Notes: generated from the sequence alone by a model not told the origin. A stretch of 46,430 nt of DNA from UBA4661 sp002405405 (GCA_036847245.1 DAIUAL010000006.1:1-46430), one strand, 5' to 3'. Counted from the first letter of the stretch, positions 9,201-18,343 are shown. Made by a program: numbers and translations.

Positions 9201-10637
9201 CTAAGTCATGCCATAGGGCAGTGTGATGCACACGGTTGTTCCATAGTCGCTCTGTGGGGTTGGTTGCGTCTGCGATGCCGTGGTGCTTTCAATGGTGAGT
9301 GTGCCATGATGCGCGAGGATAATCGTATGCACTAATGCCAGCCCAATACCACTGCCTTGTACTGAGCGTTGCTCCTCAATACGATAAAATGGCTGTGTCA
9401 GGAGTGCAATATGTTTCTCGCTGATACCCATGCCATGATCGCGGATGGTACAAGACAAGGCATCACTCGTTGCAGATAATTCTACGAAAATAGATGTATC
9501 AGGCTGAGAGTATTTGCAAGCATTATCAAGAATATTGAGCACAGCGATGAAAAGTAAATCCTCATGACCTATCAGACGCCATGTGGTATCGGCATCTTGT
9601 GTAGCATGGTGATTCGTGAGTAGTGTAACATGTATGTTGCGTGTCGGATAGCGATACGTAATATCCTCAACTGCTCGGTACACGATATGATCTAGGTATA
9701 CTTCAGTGCGAGGGAGTTCTGCAAGTTCTGCCTCTGCTTTAGAGAAGAGCAAAAGATTACTCACTAAGCCTTTGAGCCGTTCCATATCATCGCGAATCGA
9801 GTATAAAGTCTTACGATATTCATCTTCTGTGCGGTCAAGCGAGAGAGCAATATCTACTGTGCCAATCATACTTGTCAGCGGAGTACGGAGTTCGTGCGAA
9901 CTGTTGGCAACAAAGAGCTTTTGTGAATGAAAAGCTGGATCGAGTCGGTCAAAGAGGTTTTAGAAAGTTCTCGCCAAGTGAGATAATTCATCTTTACCAT
10001 TACCTTCGCTCAGGCGTTGCGAAAGGTTGCGTACCGAGATTGTGTCTGCCTCAGAAATCATCTGTTCCACCGGTGCCAATGCCTTTCCTGCAAACCACCA
10101 TCCTATGCCATATACACCCAAAAGCGAAAGCAAAACAACGCTTAAAAGAATCGTTCCAAGATTTTGCAAGTGCTGAAAACCCAATTCATCGTATGCTTTT
10201 GCGATGAGGATGTAATCATGTCCTTCGTCGACAAAATGTACCCACACTGACTGAGTATCACGATTGTTCACTTGTTGCATACGTTTGGTGGCTAAGAGAG
10301 CAGTCCGAAGTTCGGTATTGTCAAAACTGCGAATTATCTCTGTTTCCGAGTACCACGTTGTTGTAAAAACCGGCTGAAAGTTTGGTGTAAAAATACCGAC
10401 AAATTCATAGGGCAGTGTATTCCGAAATCGAGCGCGAATTGTCCGCAGTTCTTGTTCGGAAAATTCATCCGAGCGTAAGACGACATCGGCAACCGTAATA
10501 GCGCGATTGCGTAATTCCTGAATAAAACGGTCTTCGCGTTGAATTGAAGAAGATAGATAGACAATAAGAGCTGTTAAGCCAAGCAAGAACCCGACAACTA
10601 TGGTAAACAGAATTGAAAGTCGTTGATGAATTGTCAT
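9201..10637 (-). pseudogene. Sensor histidine kinase interrupted by an in-frame TAA
   Basis: Read through, this is one 478-codon HAMP-type sensor kinase: TM1 (residues 7-30), a periplasmic loop of about 130 residues, TM2 (about 160-183), HAMP, an H-box SSHELRTPLTS, an N-box NILDNACKYS, and G-boxes DHGMGI and GSGIGLAL. A TAA at 9962-9960 follows the HAMP end (SHLARTF). The next 30 codons, in the same frame, encode a normal dimerisation helix and H-box, including the phosphorylated His at about 9896-9894. No ATG, GTG or TTG exists between the stop and the H-box. The first downstream ATG (9869) gives a fragment without the His. There is no frameshift, only the one stop. It could be a recent pseudogene, a sequence error or a readthrough case. 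It follows its response-regulator gene by 15 bp. Confidence 0.85.
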
Positions 10638-10652
10638 ACGTAGTCCATGCTG

Positions 10653-11339
10653 TCATGCGGAAATATCTTTCATCACATAGCCCATGCCCACTTGCGTATG
10701 AATGAGTTTTGTTGGAAAGTCCTTATCAATTTTACGGCGAAGAAAATTGATATATACCTCGACCGTATTGCTTCCTGAGTCGAAAGAAGAATCCCATACA
10801 TGTTCGGAAATTTGTGTTTTAGAGAGAACCTGACCTGCATGAAGAAGCAAGTATTCAAGAAGAGCATATTCTTTGGCAGTGAGTGTAATGCGCGTGGAAC
10901 CGCGTGTTGCGATACGTGCTTTGCGATCCAGTGTCAGGTCAGAAAGTGTGAGTACATTATGTGAAGAAGAGTTATTGGTACCATTTCTGCGAAGCAGGGC
11001 GCGTACTCGTACAAGTAATTCTCGAAATTCAAAGGGCTTGGGTAGATAATCGTCAGCACCCATATCAAAGCCCTGTATTTTATCATCGGTAGAATCAAGA
11101 GCAGTCAGAAGAAGAATCGGTAGGGTTGGGTACTGCATTCGCAAGTGCTTGCAGAGCGCGTAGCCGCTTTTTTTAGGGATCATCACATCAAGAATTGCTA
11201 GGTCATAGTCGTTTTGATTTGCAAGGGTTTCGCCATAGATACCATCGTCGGCAGTATCAACAAGATAGCTAGCTTCACGCAAACCTTGCGCAATAAACGA
11301 GGCAACTTTGCGATCGTCTTCAACAAGAAGAATTTTCAT
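10653..11339 (-). CDS. OmpR/PhoB-family response regulator paired with the interrupted kinase
   Basis: 228 residues from the ATG at 11339. The receiver domain has the acidic pair EDD at residues 7-9, phospho-acceptor Asp51 (ILDVMIP) and the Lys of PKPF; a winged-helix DNA-binding domain follows, ending in LIHTQVGMGYVMKD. The frame continues upstream to 11408, but the receiver domain of the family starts at MKILLVEDD. The gene lies 15 bp before a HAMP-type kinase that carries a nonsense codon, so its phosphodonor may be missing or it may be served by another kinase. Target genes cannot be told from the sequence. It resembles the orphan regulator at 34735-35415 in its C-terminal domain. Confidence 0.92.
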   Translation of the reverse strand: MKILLVEDDRKVASFIAQGLREASYLVDTADDGIYGETLANQNDYDLAILDVMIPKKSGYALCKHLRMQYPTLPILLLTALDSTDDKIQGFDMGADDYLPKPFEFRELLVRVRALLRRNGTNNSSSHNVLTLSDLTLDRKARIATRGSTRITLTAKEYALLEYLLLHAGQVLSKTQISEHVWDSSFDSGSNTVEVYINFLRRKIDKDFPTKLIHTQVGMGYVMKDISA

Positions 11340-11620
11340 AGTGCAGGGTGAAGAGAATATAGTGGATATAACAACACTCTTGCAAGACATTGCAGAACGG
11401 TATGACAAGAGGTGAAGCTTTCGTTGGATATATTTTACAACTCTAAAAACTGTACGATTGTCATGGAGAACATGATAATGAGAAGACTCTAAAGTGTTTC
11501 ATGACAATTTGCGCTTGTGGTACGATATACCAAATCATAGTTGTGATGCCGATTGTCGCGTTGTCGCATTGGGTAATGTTGCGGCAGCATCTTCGACTGA
11601 AAAAGCAATAGCTTATGTGT

Positions 11621-12154
11621 CTATTTCTTCTCTTTTGCTCTGATGTCATCGTACGATTGTGCAATAATCTTGTGGAGAATGTTAATGTCAACATCGGCAA
11701 GAGTTCTGATATACAAACATCCTTTGCCTTGTTTATGTTTGCCGAGTGATGCAAAGAGTGTTGCCCAATCGAAGGTGTCTTGTTCTCGATACATTTTTAG
11801 ATAGAGTACCAGCGATGTTTTGCGCGGTGAAAAGGCAATGATGGGTGTATCGCCCTCACGTCCGGACTCATACACGTAATGATGTGTACCAAAGCCGATG
11901 ATACTTGTACCCCACATTGCTGGCGGCAGACCGCTAATGCTGCTCATTATGCTCATGAGTGCTTGCGCATCTTCACGCTGCTGAGGAGAGGCAAGCCCTG
12001 CGAGAAATGTTTCCACTGAGAGTGCTGTCTGTTGGGTTTTGTTGGTCTTTTGTTGTCCTGCTGTCTTTTTCGCCGCTTTTTTAGTTGCTGCGTTGGTGTC
12101 TACAGCTTTTTTTTCGATGACCTTTTTTGCAGTGGTTCTGTTTGCGATTGGCAT
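11621..12154 (-). CDS. DUF1801-like protein with basic low-complexity N-terminus
   Basis: 177 residues; the ATG at 12154 has an AAGGAG site seven bases upstream. Residues 1-48 are a Lys/Ala/Thr/Gln-rich tail resembling histone-H1-type tails, and residues of about 48-172 match the YdhG/DUF1801 fold pattern (MWGTSIIGFGTHHY, FSPRKTSLVLYL, HKQGKGCLYI). DUF1801 proteins are small and cytoplasmic, without a firmly assigned activity. The tail suggests nucleic-acid or polyanion contact, which is inference. It stands alone on the minus strand, 281 bp upstream of the response regulator and divergent from the exported pair that follows. Confidence 0.8.
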   Translation of the reverse strand: MPIANRTTAKKVIEKKAVDTNAATKKAAKKTAGQQKTNKTQQTALSVETFLAGLASPQQREDAQALMSIMSSISGLPPAMWGTSIIGFGTHHYVYESGREGDTPIIAFSPRKTSLVLYLKMYREQDTFDWATLFASLGKHKQGKGCLYIRTLADVDINILHKIIAQSYDDIRAKEKK

Positions 12155-12391
12155 GACATACTCCTTGATAAAAGGTTAAGAAGAGCATTGTGATTGAGCC
12201 AACCTTACAAGTGATAGCACGAAACAATGGCTTGAATAGAACTCTTGGATAAAACTTACAAGAAATATCCCTGAAAATCAATACAAGCAGAAGTAAGAAA
12301 GTATCGTTTTCGTTTTTTGCTGTACAGATCGATTTTCGGTAACTTACTCTGTATGCAGTAGATAAATGTTCTCGATATTTTCAGGTGTTAT

Positions 12392-13153
12392 ATGACCAAT
12401 CAAACCAAGGGACATGGACGAAGAGCATGGAGCATAGCTTTATTTTTCTGTATTGCGATGGTCTCTGTCAAAGCCCAGTCCTCGATACAGCCGGCAGGAA
12501 GCAGTGTGTCGCAACAAGTCGTATTTCCGGTTCATGCATTACTTGTTGTTTCTGGTGAGATGCAAAAGCATATATACCCTCATGAGGTAGCTAAAACATT
12601 CGATACGTTTAATGGTGCTCGAGAAACAACATTGTGTGGTGGTACGCGTGTACTTGTGAATACCGGCGTGGTGTATGCTCAGGCACTGCGTACAGCTATA
12701 AAAACTTTGGTTCGTCGTGTGGATATTGTCAGCTCTGCCTCAACTGAGATGAAGCTCTCACGTAAGTTTGATATGGTTATAGAGTGTGAGATTTTAGAGG
12801 AAAAATTTACCACGAAGTTTGATGAGAGTGTTGGCGTGGTCAATAGCAATATCAATCAAGTAGGTCTGCAACGTGATCAACCCATCATTCACAACAATGA
12901 TGGTGTACAGCTTGCGATTAAAACAAAAGGAATGCTGACATTTGCTTTACGGGTGTACACAGCACAGCGGCAACCATTGGAACTACCCTCGATCACCATC
13001 AAAGTCGATACAGAGCGGCTCGGCGAATGTGCAAATGTTTTGCAAGCGATTCAAGAAAATGCAGAAGCAATGAAGCCGATGATTATTGCTGCTATTCGTG
13101 AGCGTTTGGAACAGTCGAATGAACTTTCTTCACTTAAAGTATCGCCCAAGTAA
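12392..13153 (+). CDS. Exported protein of unknown function, first of a tandem paralogous pair
   Basis: 253 residues from the ATG at 12392, preceded by AGGTG at good spacing. The signal peptide has a basic start and a hydrophobic core (IALFFCIAMVSV), with cleavage near VKA-Q. The mature protein has a motif with GGTRVLVNTGVVY followed by ALRTAIKTLV, then a beta-rich region and a Cys in the GECANVLQ motif near the C-terminus. The downstream gene repeats this layout (AGSRLMLSVGPVY, ALRIAL, GECVQLGE), so the two arose by duplication. I know no named family; small periplasmic or lipoprotein-like proteins with a vY-ALR motif exist in Gram-negatives. Twenty-eight bases separate it from its paralogue, so they form an operon. 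Confidence 0.75.
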   Translation: MTNQTKGHGRRAWSIALFFCIAMVSVKAQSSIQPAGSSVSQQVVFPVHALLVVSGEMQKHIYPHEVAKTFDTFNGARETTLCGGTRVLVNTGVVYAQALRTAIKTLVRRVDIVSSASTEMKLSRKFDMVIECEILEEKFTTKFDESVGVVNSNINQVGLQRDQPIIHNNDGVQLAIKTKGMLTFALRVYTAQRQPLELPSITIKVDTERLGECANVLQAIQENAEAMKPMIIAAIRERLEQSNELSSLKVSPK

Positions 13154-13181
13154 TGGTTGGGTAGTCTCAAGGAGCATTGCC

Positions 13182-13940
13182 ATGAAGTCAATCATAGCGT
13201 CTGTTGTATTAATCTATCGATCCTTATTGCTTGTGAGTTGTGTCGTGCTGATAGCCAGCACAGGCATGGTAAGTGCACATCATAGGAGTAAGTCAAATGG
13301 TATTGGAAGAGCGGCGACACAGCAGCAGATTGACTCACTGCTGAATATATCAGTGTTGTTGTATATACCTCAGGAAATTGCCCTACGTGAAGTACCCTAT
13401 ATTGTCGAAGAAGAAGGCAAGGGCTATTGCGCCGGCTCACGATTGATGTTGAGTGTGGGTCCTGTCTATACAGCTGCATTGCGTATTGCACTCGGCGATG
13501 TCGTTAAGAAGATTGCGTACAGCAATATCATGCCTGCACAGAATATTCGAGATCAAGCAAAATACGACGCAATTATCGAACCCCTTATTGAACCGGAAAC
13601 TATCAAAACAGGAGTAACATTTCATTCGGCGGCGTCCTCGCGCAATGGAATAGGTTTCGGGATCAGTACCGGTGGTAGTGGTGGCTTGGCAGGCGGGCAG
13701 GTGTATCGTTTCCAACCAAAAATTGAAGCAAAAATTGCCTTGCGAATTACGCTCAGTAATGGTGAAAGCTTTACCACAAAAGCTGTTACAGCAAAATCGT
13801 TGGGCGATGATGTCGGAGAGTGTGTACAGCTTGGCGAAGTGTTTTTAGCCACGATTAATCATTTACGCACACCGCTTGTTAATGAACTTATTCCTGTGTT
13901 GCGGAATAATTTTTCGGTGATTAAAGCAAGCGCGAAGTAA
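13182..13940 (+). CDS. Exported protein of unknown function, second of the tandem paralogous pair
   Basis: 252 residues from the ATG at 13182, which has AAGGAG at 13169-13174; the frame is open further upstream but overlaps the previous gene. The N-terminus is a signal peptide (hydrophobic core SLLLVSCVVLIASTG, cleavage after VSA). The mature part shares with its neighbour the GSRLMLSVGPVYTAALR block and a DDVGECVQL block, with a Gly/Ser-rich segment (around residues 165-185) in between. The shared Cys in GEC is conserved in both copies. Function unknown. Being co-transcribed suggests that the two act together or as heteromers in the periplasm or at the outer membrane. Confidence 0.75.
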   Translation: MKSIIASVVLIYRSLLLVSCVVLIASTGMVSAHHRSKSNGIGRAATQQQIDSLLNISVLLYIPQEIALREVPYIVEEEGKGYCAGSRLMLSVGPVYTAALRIALGDVVKKIAYSNIMPAQNIRDQAKYDAIIEPLIEPETIKTGVTFHSAASSRNGIGFGISTGGSGGLAGGQVYRFQPKIEAKIALRITLSNGESFTTKAVTAKSLGDDVGECVQLGEVFLATINHLRTPLVNELIPVLRNNFSVIKASAK

Positions 13941-14031
13941 ATTGCAGTTATTCTACTGCATACAAGTAGTACAAGAATACAATGATGTCATTCATGATGA
14001 TTATTTCTTCACTTTTTACAAAGGATGCACA

Positions 14032-14412
14032 ATGATTTTCCCGGATAATTTGAAATATACCAAAGAGCACGAATGGATGCGTATTGTGGGTAATGAAGCA
14101 TATATCGGTATTACCGACCATGCTCAAAGTGAGCTTGGTGATATCGTATATCTGGATATTAACGATAGTAGCAAAGATATTACTGCCGGTGAGGTTTTCG
14201 GCACGATTGAAGCAGTCAAAACAGTTGCCGATTTATATGCACCGGCATCGGGAAAAATCATTGAGGTCAATTCTGATTTGAATGATACTCCTGAAAAAAT
14301 TAATAATGATCCTTACGGTGAGGGATGGTTGGTGAAGATTGTACTTTCAAATCCTGCCGAAGTTGATGCTCTTATGGATGCTACAGCGTATAAAGCACTC
14401 ATTGGGCAATAA
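14032..14412 (+). CDS. gcvH: Glycine cleavage system H protein
   Basis: 126-residue lipoyl carrier that shuttles the aminomethyl group between the P, T and L proteins of the glycine cleavage system. The lipoyl-accepting Lys63 sits in the motif GTIEAVKTVADLYAP, and the C-terminal NNDPYGEGWL is conserved. The ATG at 14032 is chosen from the family N-terminus and a nearby AAAGG; an upstream ATG at 13942 in the same frame would add 30 unrelated residues. No gcvT or gcvP is in the window. A hairpin terminator follows. Confidence 0.96.
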   Translation: MIFPDNLKYTKEHEWMRIVGNEAYIGITDHAQSELGDIVYLDINDSSKDITAGEVFGTIEAVKTVADLYAPASGKIIEVNSDLNDTPEKINNDPYGEGWLVKIVLSNPAEVDALMDATAYKALIGQ

Positions 14413-14437
14413 TCGAATCGTTTCAATACAACGTAAC

Positions 14438-14472
14438 AAAGCCCCTGTACATCGTATACGTGCAGGGGCTTT
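14438..14472 (+). terminator. Hairpin terminator after gcvH
   Basis: Stem AAAGCCCCTGTAC (14438-14450) pairs with GTGCAGGGGCTTT (14460-14472) with one mismatch and a 9-base loop, 25 bp after the gcvH stop. The U-tract is short. Confidence 0.75.
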
Positions 14473-14521
14473 ATATTGAGGTATAAGATATTTACAAGTT
14501 TCCACATTTTCATGTTCCTAT

Positions 14522-15265
14522 ATGCACGTCTATAGCAATACATTTTTCAATTATATCGAGCAGGGTGCGATTGCATCTGCACGAACTTTTCTTCCCTTGA
14601 TAAAAAATAACATTGCATTCAAAACTGTTGCTGATGTGGGGTGTGGCAGAGGTGCATGGCTAACGGTGTTCCGCGAATATGGTGCTACAGAGATTGTGGG
14701 CGTTGATGGTAGCTATGTAGATAAAAACAATCTTCTTGTTGATGCTCATGAATTTATCGAACATGATTTGTCGCAACCACTTGTTCTTTCGAAAAAATAT
14801 GACCTTGCAATATCTTTAGAAGTAGCAGAGCATATTCAAGCATCGAGTGCCGATATCTTTATTGACAATCTTGTAGGGCTAAGCGATGTGATTGTTTTCT
14901 CCGCCGCAGTGCAGGGGCAGGGTGGGGAATACCATGTCAATGAACAGCCGCTTCGCTACTGGAAAGAGAAGTTTGAAAGTCGGGGATATCAGTGCTATGA
15001 CTATATCCGCAGGCAAGTTGCAAACAACAACGACATACGTCCATGGTACAAGTACAACACGCTTATTTATGCCAATGCTGAAGACGCAGAGCGATTGTCG
15101 GCAGATGTCCTTAAAGAGAAAGTTACTCATGTACGCGAACCACAGGAATATGCTGATCTTGGGTGGAAAGTACGACTCGCTATCGTGAAAAATTTACCTT
15201 CCTCTGTGGTGATTGCTATTGCAAAAATGATGAGTGCTTATTCCAATGCTTTGGGGAAAGCGTAA
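14522..15265 (+). CDS. Class I SAM-dependent methyltransferase
   Basis: 247 residues. The SAM-binding motif I is VADVGCGRGAWL near residues 38-49, followed by VGVDGSYVD (motif II Asp) and ISLEVAEHI (motif post-III), a layout like the Methyltransf_23 group found in cell-surface polysaccharide or small-molecule loci. The N-terminal SARTFLPLI segment is also typical, so the start at 14522 gives a complete domain; no good ribosome site is seen. The substrate is unknown. It lies between the gcvH terminator and the convergent M16 peptidase and appears monocistronic. Confidence 0.85.
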   Translation: MHVYSNTFFNYIEQGAIASARTFLPLIKNNIAFKTVADVGCGRGAWLTVFREYGATEIVGVDGSYVDKNNLLVDAHEFIEHDLSQPLVLSKKYDLAISLEVAEHIQASSADIFIDNLVGLSDVIVFSAAVQGQGGEYHVNEQPLRYWKEKFESRGYQCYDYIRRQVANNNDIRPWYKYNTLIYANAEDAERLSADVLKEKVTHVREPQEYADLGWKVRLAIVKNLPSSVVIAIAKMMSAYSNALGKA

Positions 15266-15303
15266 TACGACAGAAATGATAAACAATAAATCTGGATGTT
15301 TTT

Positions 15304-16575
15304 CTAGTCTTCCGGTACAATGACGGCAGTGTGCCAATGCTCAATGCCAAGTCGTTCATGGGCAAAGGTGTTTGTTTCGGCAAGAGAAATGCTGTCAATC
15401 CATGCGAGTTTTTCTTCGGCAGATTCATACCGCCCTAAGTAGAATTCACTCTTTGCCAACATATTCATACGTCCTGATAAGCTTTCCAAACCGATGATAA
15501 TGTTCGATTTTAACTGTTCTTTTGCTCGTTGAAACTCAGCTTTACTGATAGCATGGTTTACTAGCTTATCGATTTCATGACGAAGGAGTTGCTCTGTTTT
15601 GGTACGATTTTTAGCTTCTGTTGCAGCATAGAGTGTGATCGTTGTGGCATCGGTCATGTCACCAATAGCGGAATATACAGTATAAGCTAAGCTGTGCTTT
15701 TCTCGAATAGTTTGGTTGAGCCGCGAACTCAAGCCATCACCAAAGAGCATGTTGATAATCGACAGTGTGTAGTAGTCTTTATCACCAAGCTCAGGAAATG
15801 CAATACCCCAGTGAATGTGCGCTTGCTGAACGGCACGGGTAATTTCTTGATACTGTGGTGGCATGATGGTTGGGGGAATAATGCTGCGCTTGCGAAAACG
15901 TTCGGTGCGGCGTGCAAAGAGTGATTCTGCAAGGATGCAGGCAGTATTATGGTCGATATTGCCCGCAATGGCAACAACAAGATTTTTCGGATGAAAAAAA
16001 CGCTTATGGAATGCCTGTAAATCTTCGCGTGTGATAGCACTCACACTCTCCGGTGTGCCACTAATCGGATGAGCGAGCGGATGCGCACCAAAAAGTGATA
16101 AATCGAGCAAGTCGGCAACTTCTTCTTCAGGTTCGTCTTCGAGCGAACGCATTTCTTCGAGAATGACAGCACGTTCTTTTTCAAGATCACGCGGAGCAAA
16201 GAGAGGGTTCTGTGCAACATCAGCAAGCACTGCAAGTGACTTCTCAAAGTGTCGTGTCAGTGCGCGCACATATAGGCAAATATGATCTTTGGTTGTGAAG
16301 GCATTGAGATAAGCACCCAAGGATTCTAACTCTGTTGCAATGCGCTTTGCAGAGCGTGTTGGTGTGCCGCGAAAAACAATATGTTCCAAAAAGTGTGCTG
16401 CGCCATGTTCGCGGGGACGTTCATGGCGAGAGCCAACCTCCGCCCACACACCCAAAGAGAATGATTGTGCAGTAGGAATATATTCTGAAATCACCCGTAC
16501 ACCGCTTGAAAGCACGGTTTTACGATAAGAAATCGATTCTGTTTGTTGAAATGAGCGAGAAGAGTGATGTGCCAC
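15304..16575 (-). CDS. M16-family zinc metallopeptidase (processing-peptidase-like)
   Basis: 423 residues. The inverted zinc motif HFLEH is at residues 61-65 and a distal Glu-rich segment (EEMRSLEDEPEE) near residues 140-150 supplies the third ligand; both M16 halves are present (N-terminal catalytic, C-terminal with the arginine-containing IREKHSLAYTVYS). The length matches single-unit bacterial M16 enzymes similar to mitochondrial processing peptidase beta. No signal peptide, so probably cytoplasmic. The start is a GTG at 16575 with AAAGG upstream. Divergent from the mannose-1-phosphate guanylyltransferase gene; substrates unknown. Confidence 0.92.
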   Translation of the reverse strand: MAHHSSRSFQQTESISYRKTVLSSGVRVISEYIPTAQSFSLGVWAEVGSRHERPREHGAAHFLEHIVFRGTPTRSAKRIATELESLGAYLNAFTTKDHICLYVRALTRHFEKSLAVLADVAQNPLFAPRDLEKERAVILEEMRSLEDEPEEEVADLLDLSLFGAHPLAHPISGTPESVSAITREDLQAFHKRFFHPKNLVVAIAGNIDHNTACILAESLFARRTERFRKRSIIPPTIMPPQYQEITRAVQQAHIHWGIAFPELGDKDYYTLSIINMLFGDGLSSRLNQTIREKHSLAYTVYSAIGDMTDATTITLYAATEAKNRTKTEQLLRHEIDKLVNHAISKAEFQRAKEQLKSNIIIGLESLSGRMNMLAKSEFYLGRYESAEEKLAWIDSISLAETNTFAHERLGIEHWHTAVIVPED

Positions 16576-16774
16576 GAAATATAACCTTTGCTGAAAAAAG
16601 AAGCCGAGACATACTGCTTGTACAGTATTTTGGCAAGCATATCAAAGAAAAACAAGGCGCAAAAATACCATTTGTCGCGGGTCTTGCGCGATTTTTGCGA
16701 TATTTGTCCCCTAGCACGAGAACTCTCTTCGAGAAATATCATCAATTTCTTTTTTTCTCTTTTGATACGATTAT

Positions 16775-17902
16775 ATGCTTAAAACAGTCCTTATCATGGC
16801 AGGTGGCAGTGGTGAACGTTTCTGGCCCCTATCACGAAGAACAAAACCTAAACAATTACTCAAGCTGACTGCACCCGATAAAACCATGCTGGAGCAAGCT
16901 ATTGAACGCATTGCGCCGCTTGTGCCGCATGAACACATTTTTATTGTGACAAGTGAATTATTACAGCCTGTCATGCGTTCGGCATTGCCTGAATTGCCTG
17001 CGGAAAATATCATTGCCGAACCAGCCAAACGCAATACAGCACCATGCATCGCATTGGCAGTTGCATTTATTGCCGAGCGATATTCGGCAACGCATACACC
17101 CGATCAAATTGCTATGGCAGTGCTGACCGCTGACTCGCACATTGCAAATGCAGAAGTCTTTCGTACAGCAGTGGCAACGGCATTTGATCATGTTGAACAC
17201 GCACCCGATCTTGTAACATTTGGTTTAAAACCAACACGTCCGGCAACCGGATTTGGATACATTAAAGCCGTGAGCAGTGGCGTACAAACAGGCGCCATTG
17301 CTGTGCGTCCGGTAGCATCCTTTCATGAAAAACCCAATGAAGAAACTGCTAAAGCATTCGTAGCAGATGGGCATTACTATTGGAATAGCGGGATGTTTAT
17401 TTGGCGATTGGATACGGTGATGCGGGGCTTGACGGAATGCTTGCCGGAAGTCGGTGTGAAGGTGGATACACTACGTGCACAATTGCATGGACAGACCCAT
17501 GTTGTTTTTCGTGGAGCTGCACCAAGTATTGATGCGGTCTTCAATCATTTCCCTGACATTTCGATTGATTACGGGTTGATGGAACGCGCTGACAATGTTG
17601 CTATGATTACAGCAGAGTTCGATTGGGATGATATCGGTTCGTATGATGCACTCGAACGTTCTTTTGGTGCTGACGAACAGCATAATGTGTGCATTGGTGA
17701 TGCTGTTCTTCTTGATTCTAAAAATTGTATTGTTATCAATGATGCAAGCATTAATACCATGTCTGTGGGTGTCATCGGTATGGAAGATATCGTAGTCGTT
17801 GCAACAGCCGATGGTATTCTTGTCTGCCCTAAATCACGTGTGCAGGATGTCAAAAAGGTTGTAGGCGTTTTGAAAGAAACTCATGGAGAACGGTTTATTT
17901 AA
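16775..17902 (+). CDS. manC: Mannose-1-phosphate guanylyltransferase
   Basis: 375 residues. Makes GDP-mannose from mannose-1-phosphate and GTP for surface glycans. The nucleotidyltransferase signature MAGGSGERFWPLSR occupies residues 8-21, followed by the PKQLL segment, the Asp motif LTADSHI and the FHEKP and NSGMF motifs typical of the type I enzyme. The protein lacks the C-terminal isomerase domain of bifunctional ManC, so only the transferase activity is predicted. The stop codon at 17900-17902 directly abuts the stop codon of the convergent sufE-like gene. Confidence 0.92.
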   Translation: MLKTVLIMAGGSGERFWPLSRRTKPKQLLKLTAPDKTMLEQAIERIAPLVPHEHIFIVTSELLQPVMRSALPELPAENIIAEPAKRNTAPCIALAVAFIAERYSATHTPDQIAMAVLTADSHIANAEVFRTAVATAFDHVEHAPDLVTFGLKPTRPATGFGYIKAVSSGVQTGAIAVRPVASFHEKPNEETAKAFVADGHYYWNSGMFIWRLDTVMRGLTECLPEVGVKVDTLRAQLHGQTHVVFRGAAPSIDAVFNHFPDISIDYGLMERADNVAMITAEFDWDDIGSYDALERSFGADEQHNVCIGDAVLLDSKNCIVINDASINTMSVGVIGMEDIVVVATADGILVCPKSRVQDVKKVVGVLKETHGERFI

Positions 17903-18343
17903 TCATGCTTGCTGTTCTTCATATTTTGCATGATACGCGAGGGCATAGACTTTAATCTGTTTAACCATGGAAGCAAAGCCATTAGTACGATTCTGCGAAA
18001 GATGGGAATCTAACCCAATCTCCTTCATGAAGTGTGGCTCGGTAGCAAGGATGAGCGCCGGTGTTTGATCGGAGTAAACGCGTAAGAGCAAAGCAATTAA
18101 GCCCTTAACAATAGCAGCATCGCTATCGGCAGAGAAGTGAAGAGTTGGATTCTCTACATTCAAAGTGGGATAGAGCAATACTTGCGATTGGAAGCCTCGT
18201 ATACGATAGTCGGGCGTACGATATTCTGCAGGATAGGAAGTCAATTCTTTACCGGTTTGAATGATATGGCGATACTTTTCTTCCCAATCGCCAAGGAAGG
18301 CAAATTCATCGATAATGTCTGCTTGAATCTCGTTCGGTGTCAT
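17903..18343 (-). CDS. sufE: SufE-family protein lacking the catalytic cysteine
   Basis: 146 residues with the SufE fold pattern from the first residue (DEFAFLGDWEEKYRHII). SufE proteins accept persulfide sulfur from the SufS desulfurase on Cys51 in a GCQS motif. Here the motif reads GFQSQVLLYP, and residue 51 is Phe, codon TTC at 18193-18191; TGC would differ by one base. The rest is conserved (SDAAIVKGLIALLLRVY, HLSQNRTNGFASM). No sufS or sufBCD is nearby. The protein may be inactive in sulfur transfer, may have another role, or the base may be an error. Its stop abuts that of manC. Confidence 0.85.
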   Translation of the reverse strand: MTPNEIQADIIDEFAFLGDWEEKYRHIIQTGKELTSYPAEYRTPDYRIRGFQSQVLLYPTLNVENPTLHFSADSDAAIVKGLIALLLRVYSDQTPALILATEPHFMKEIGLDSHLSQNRTNGFASMVKQIKVYALAYHAKYEEQQA

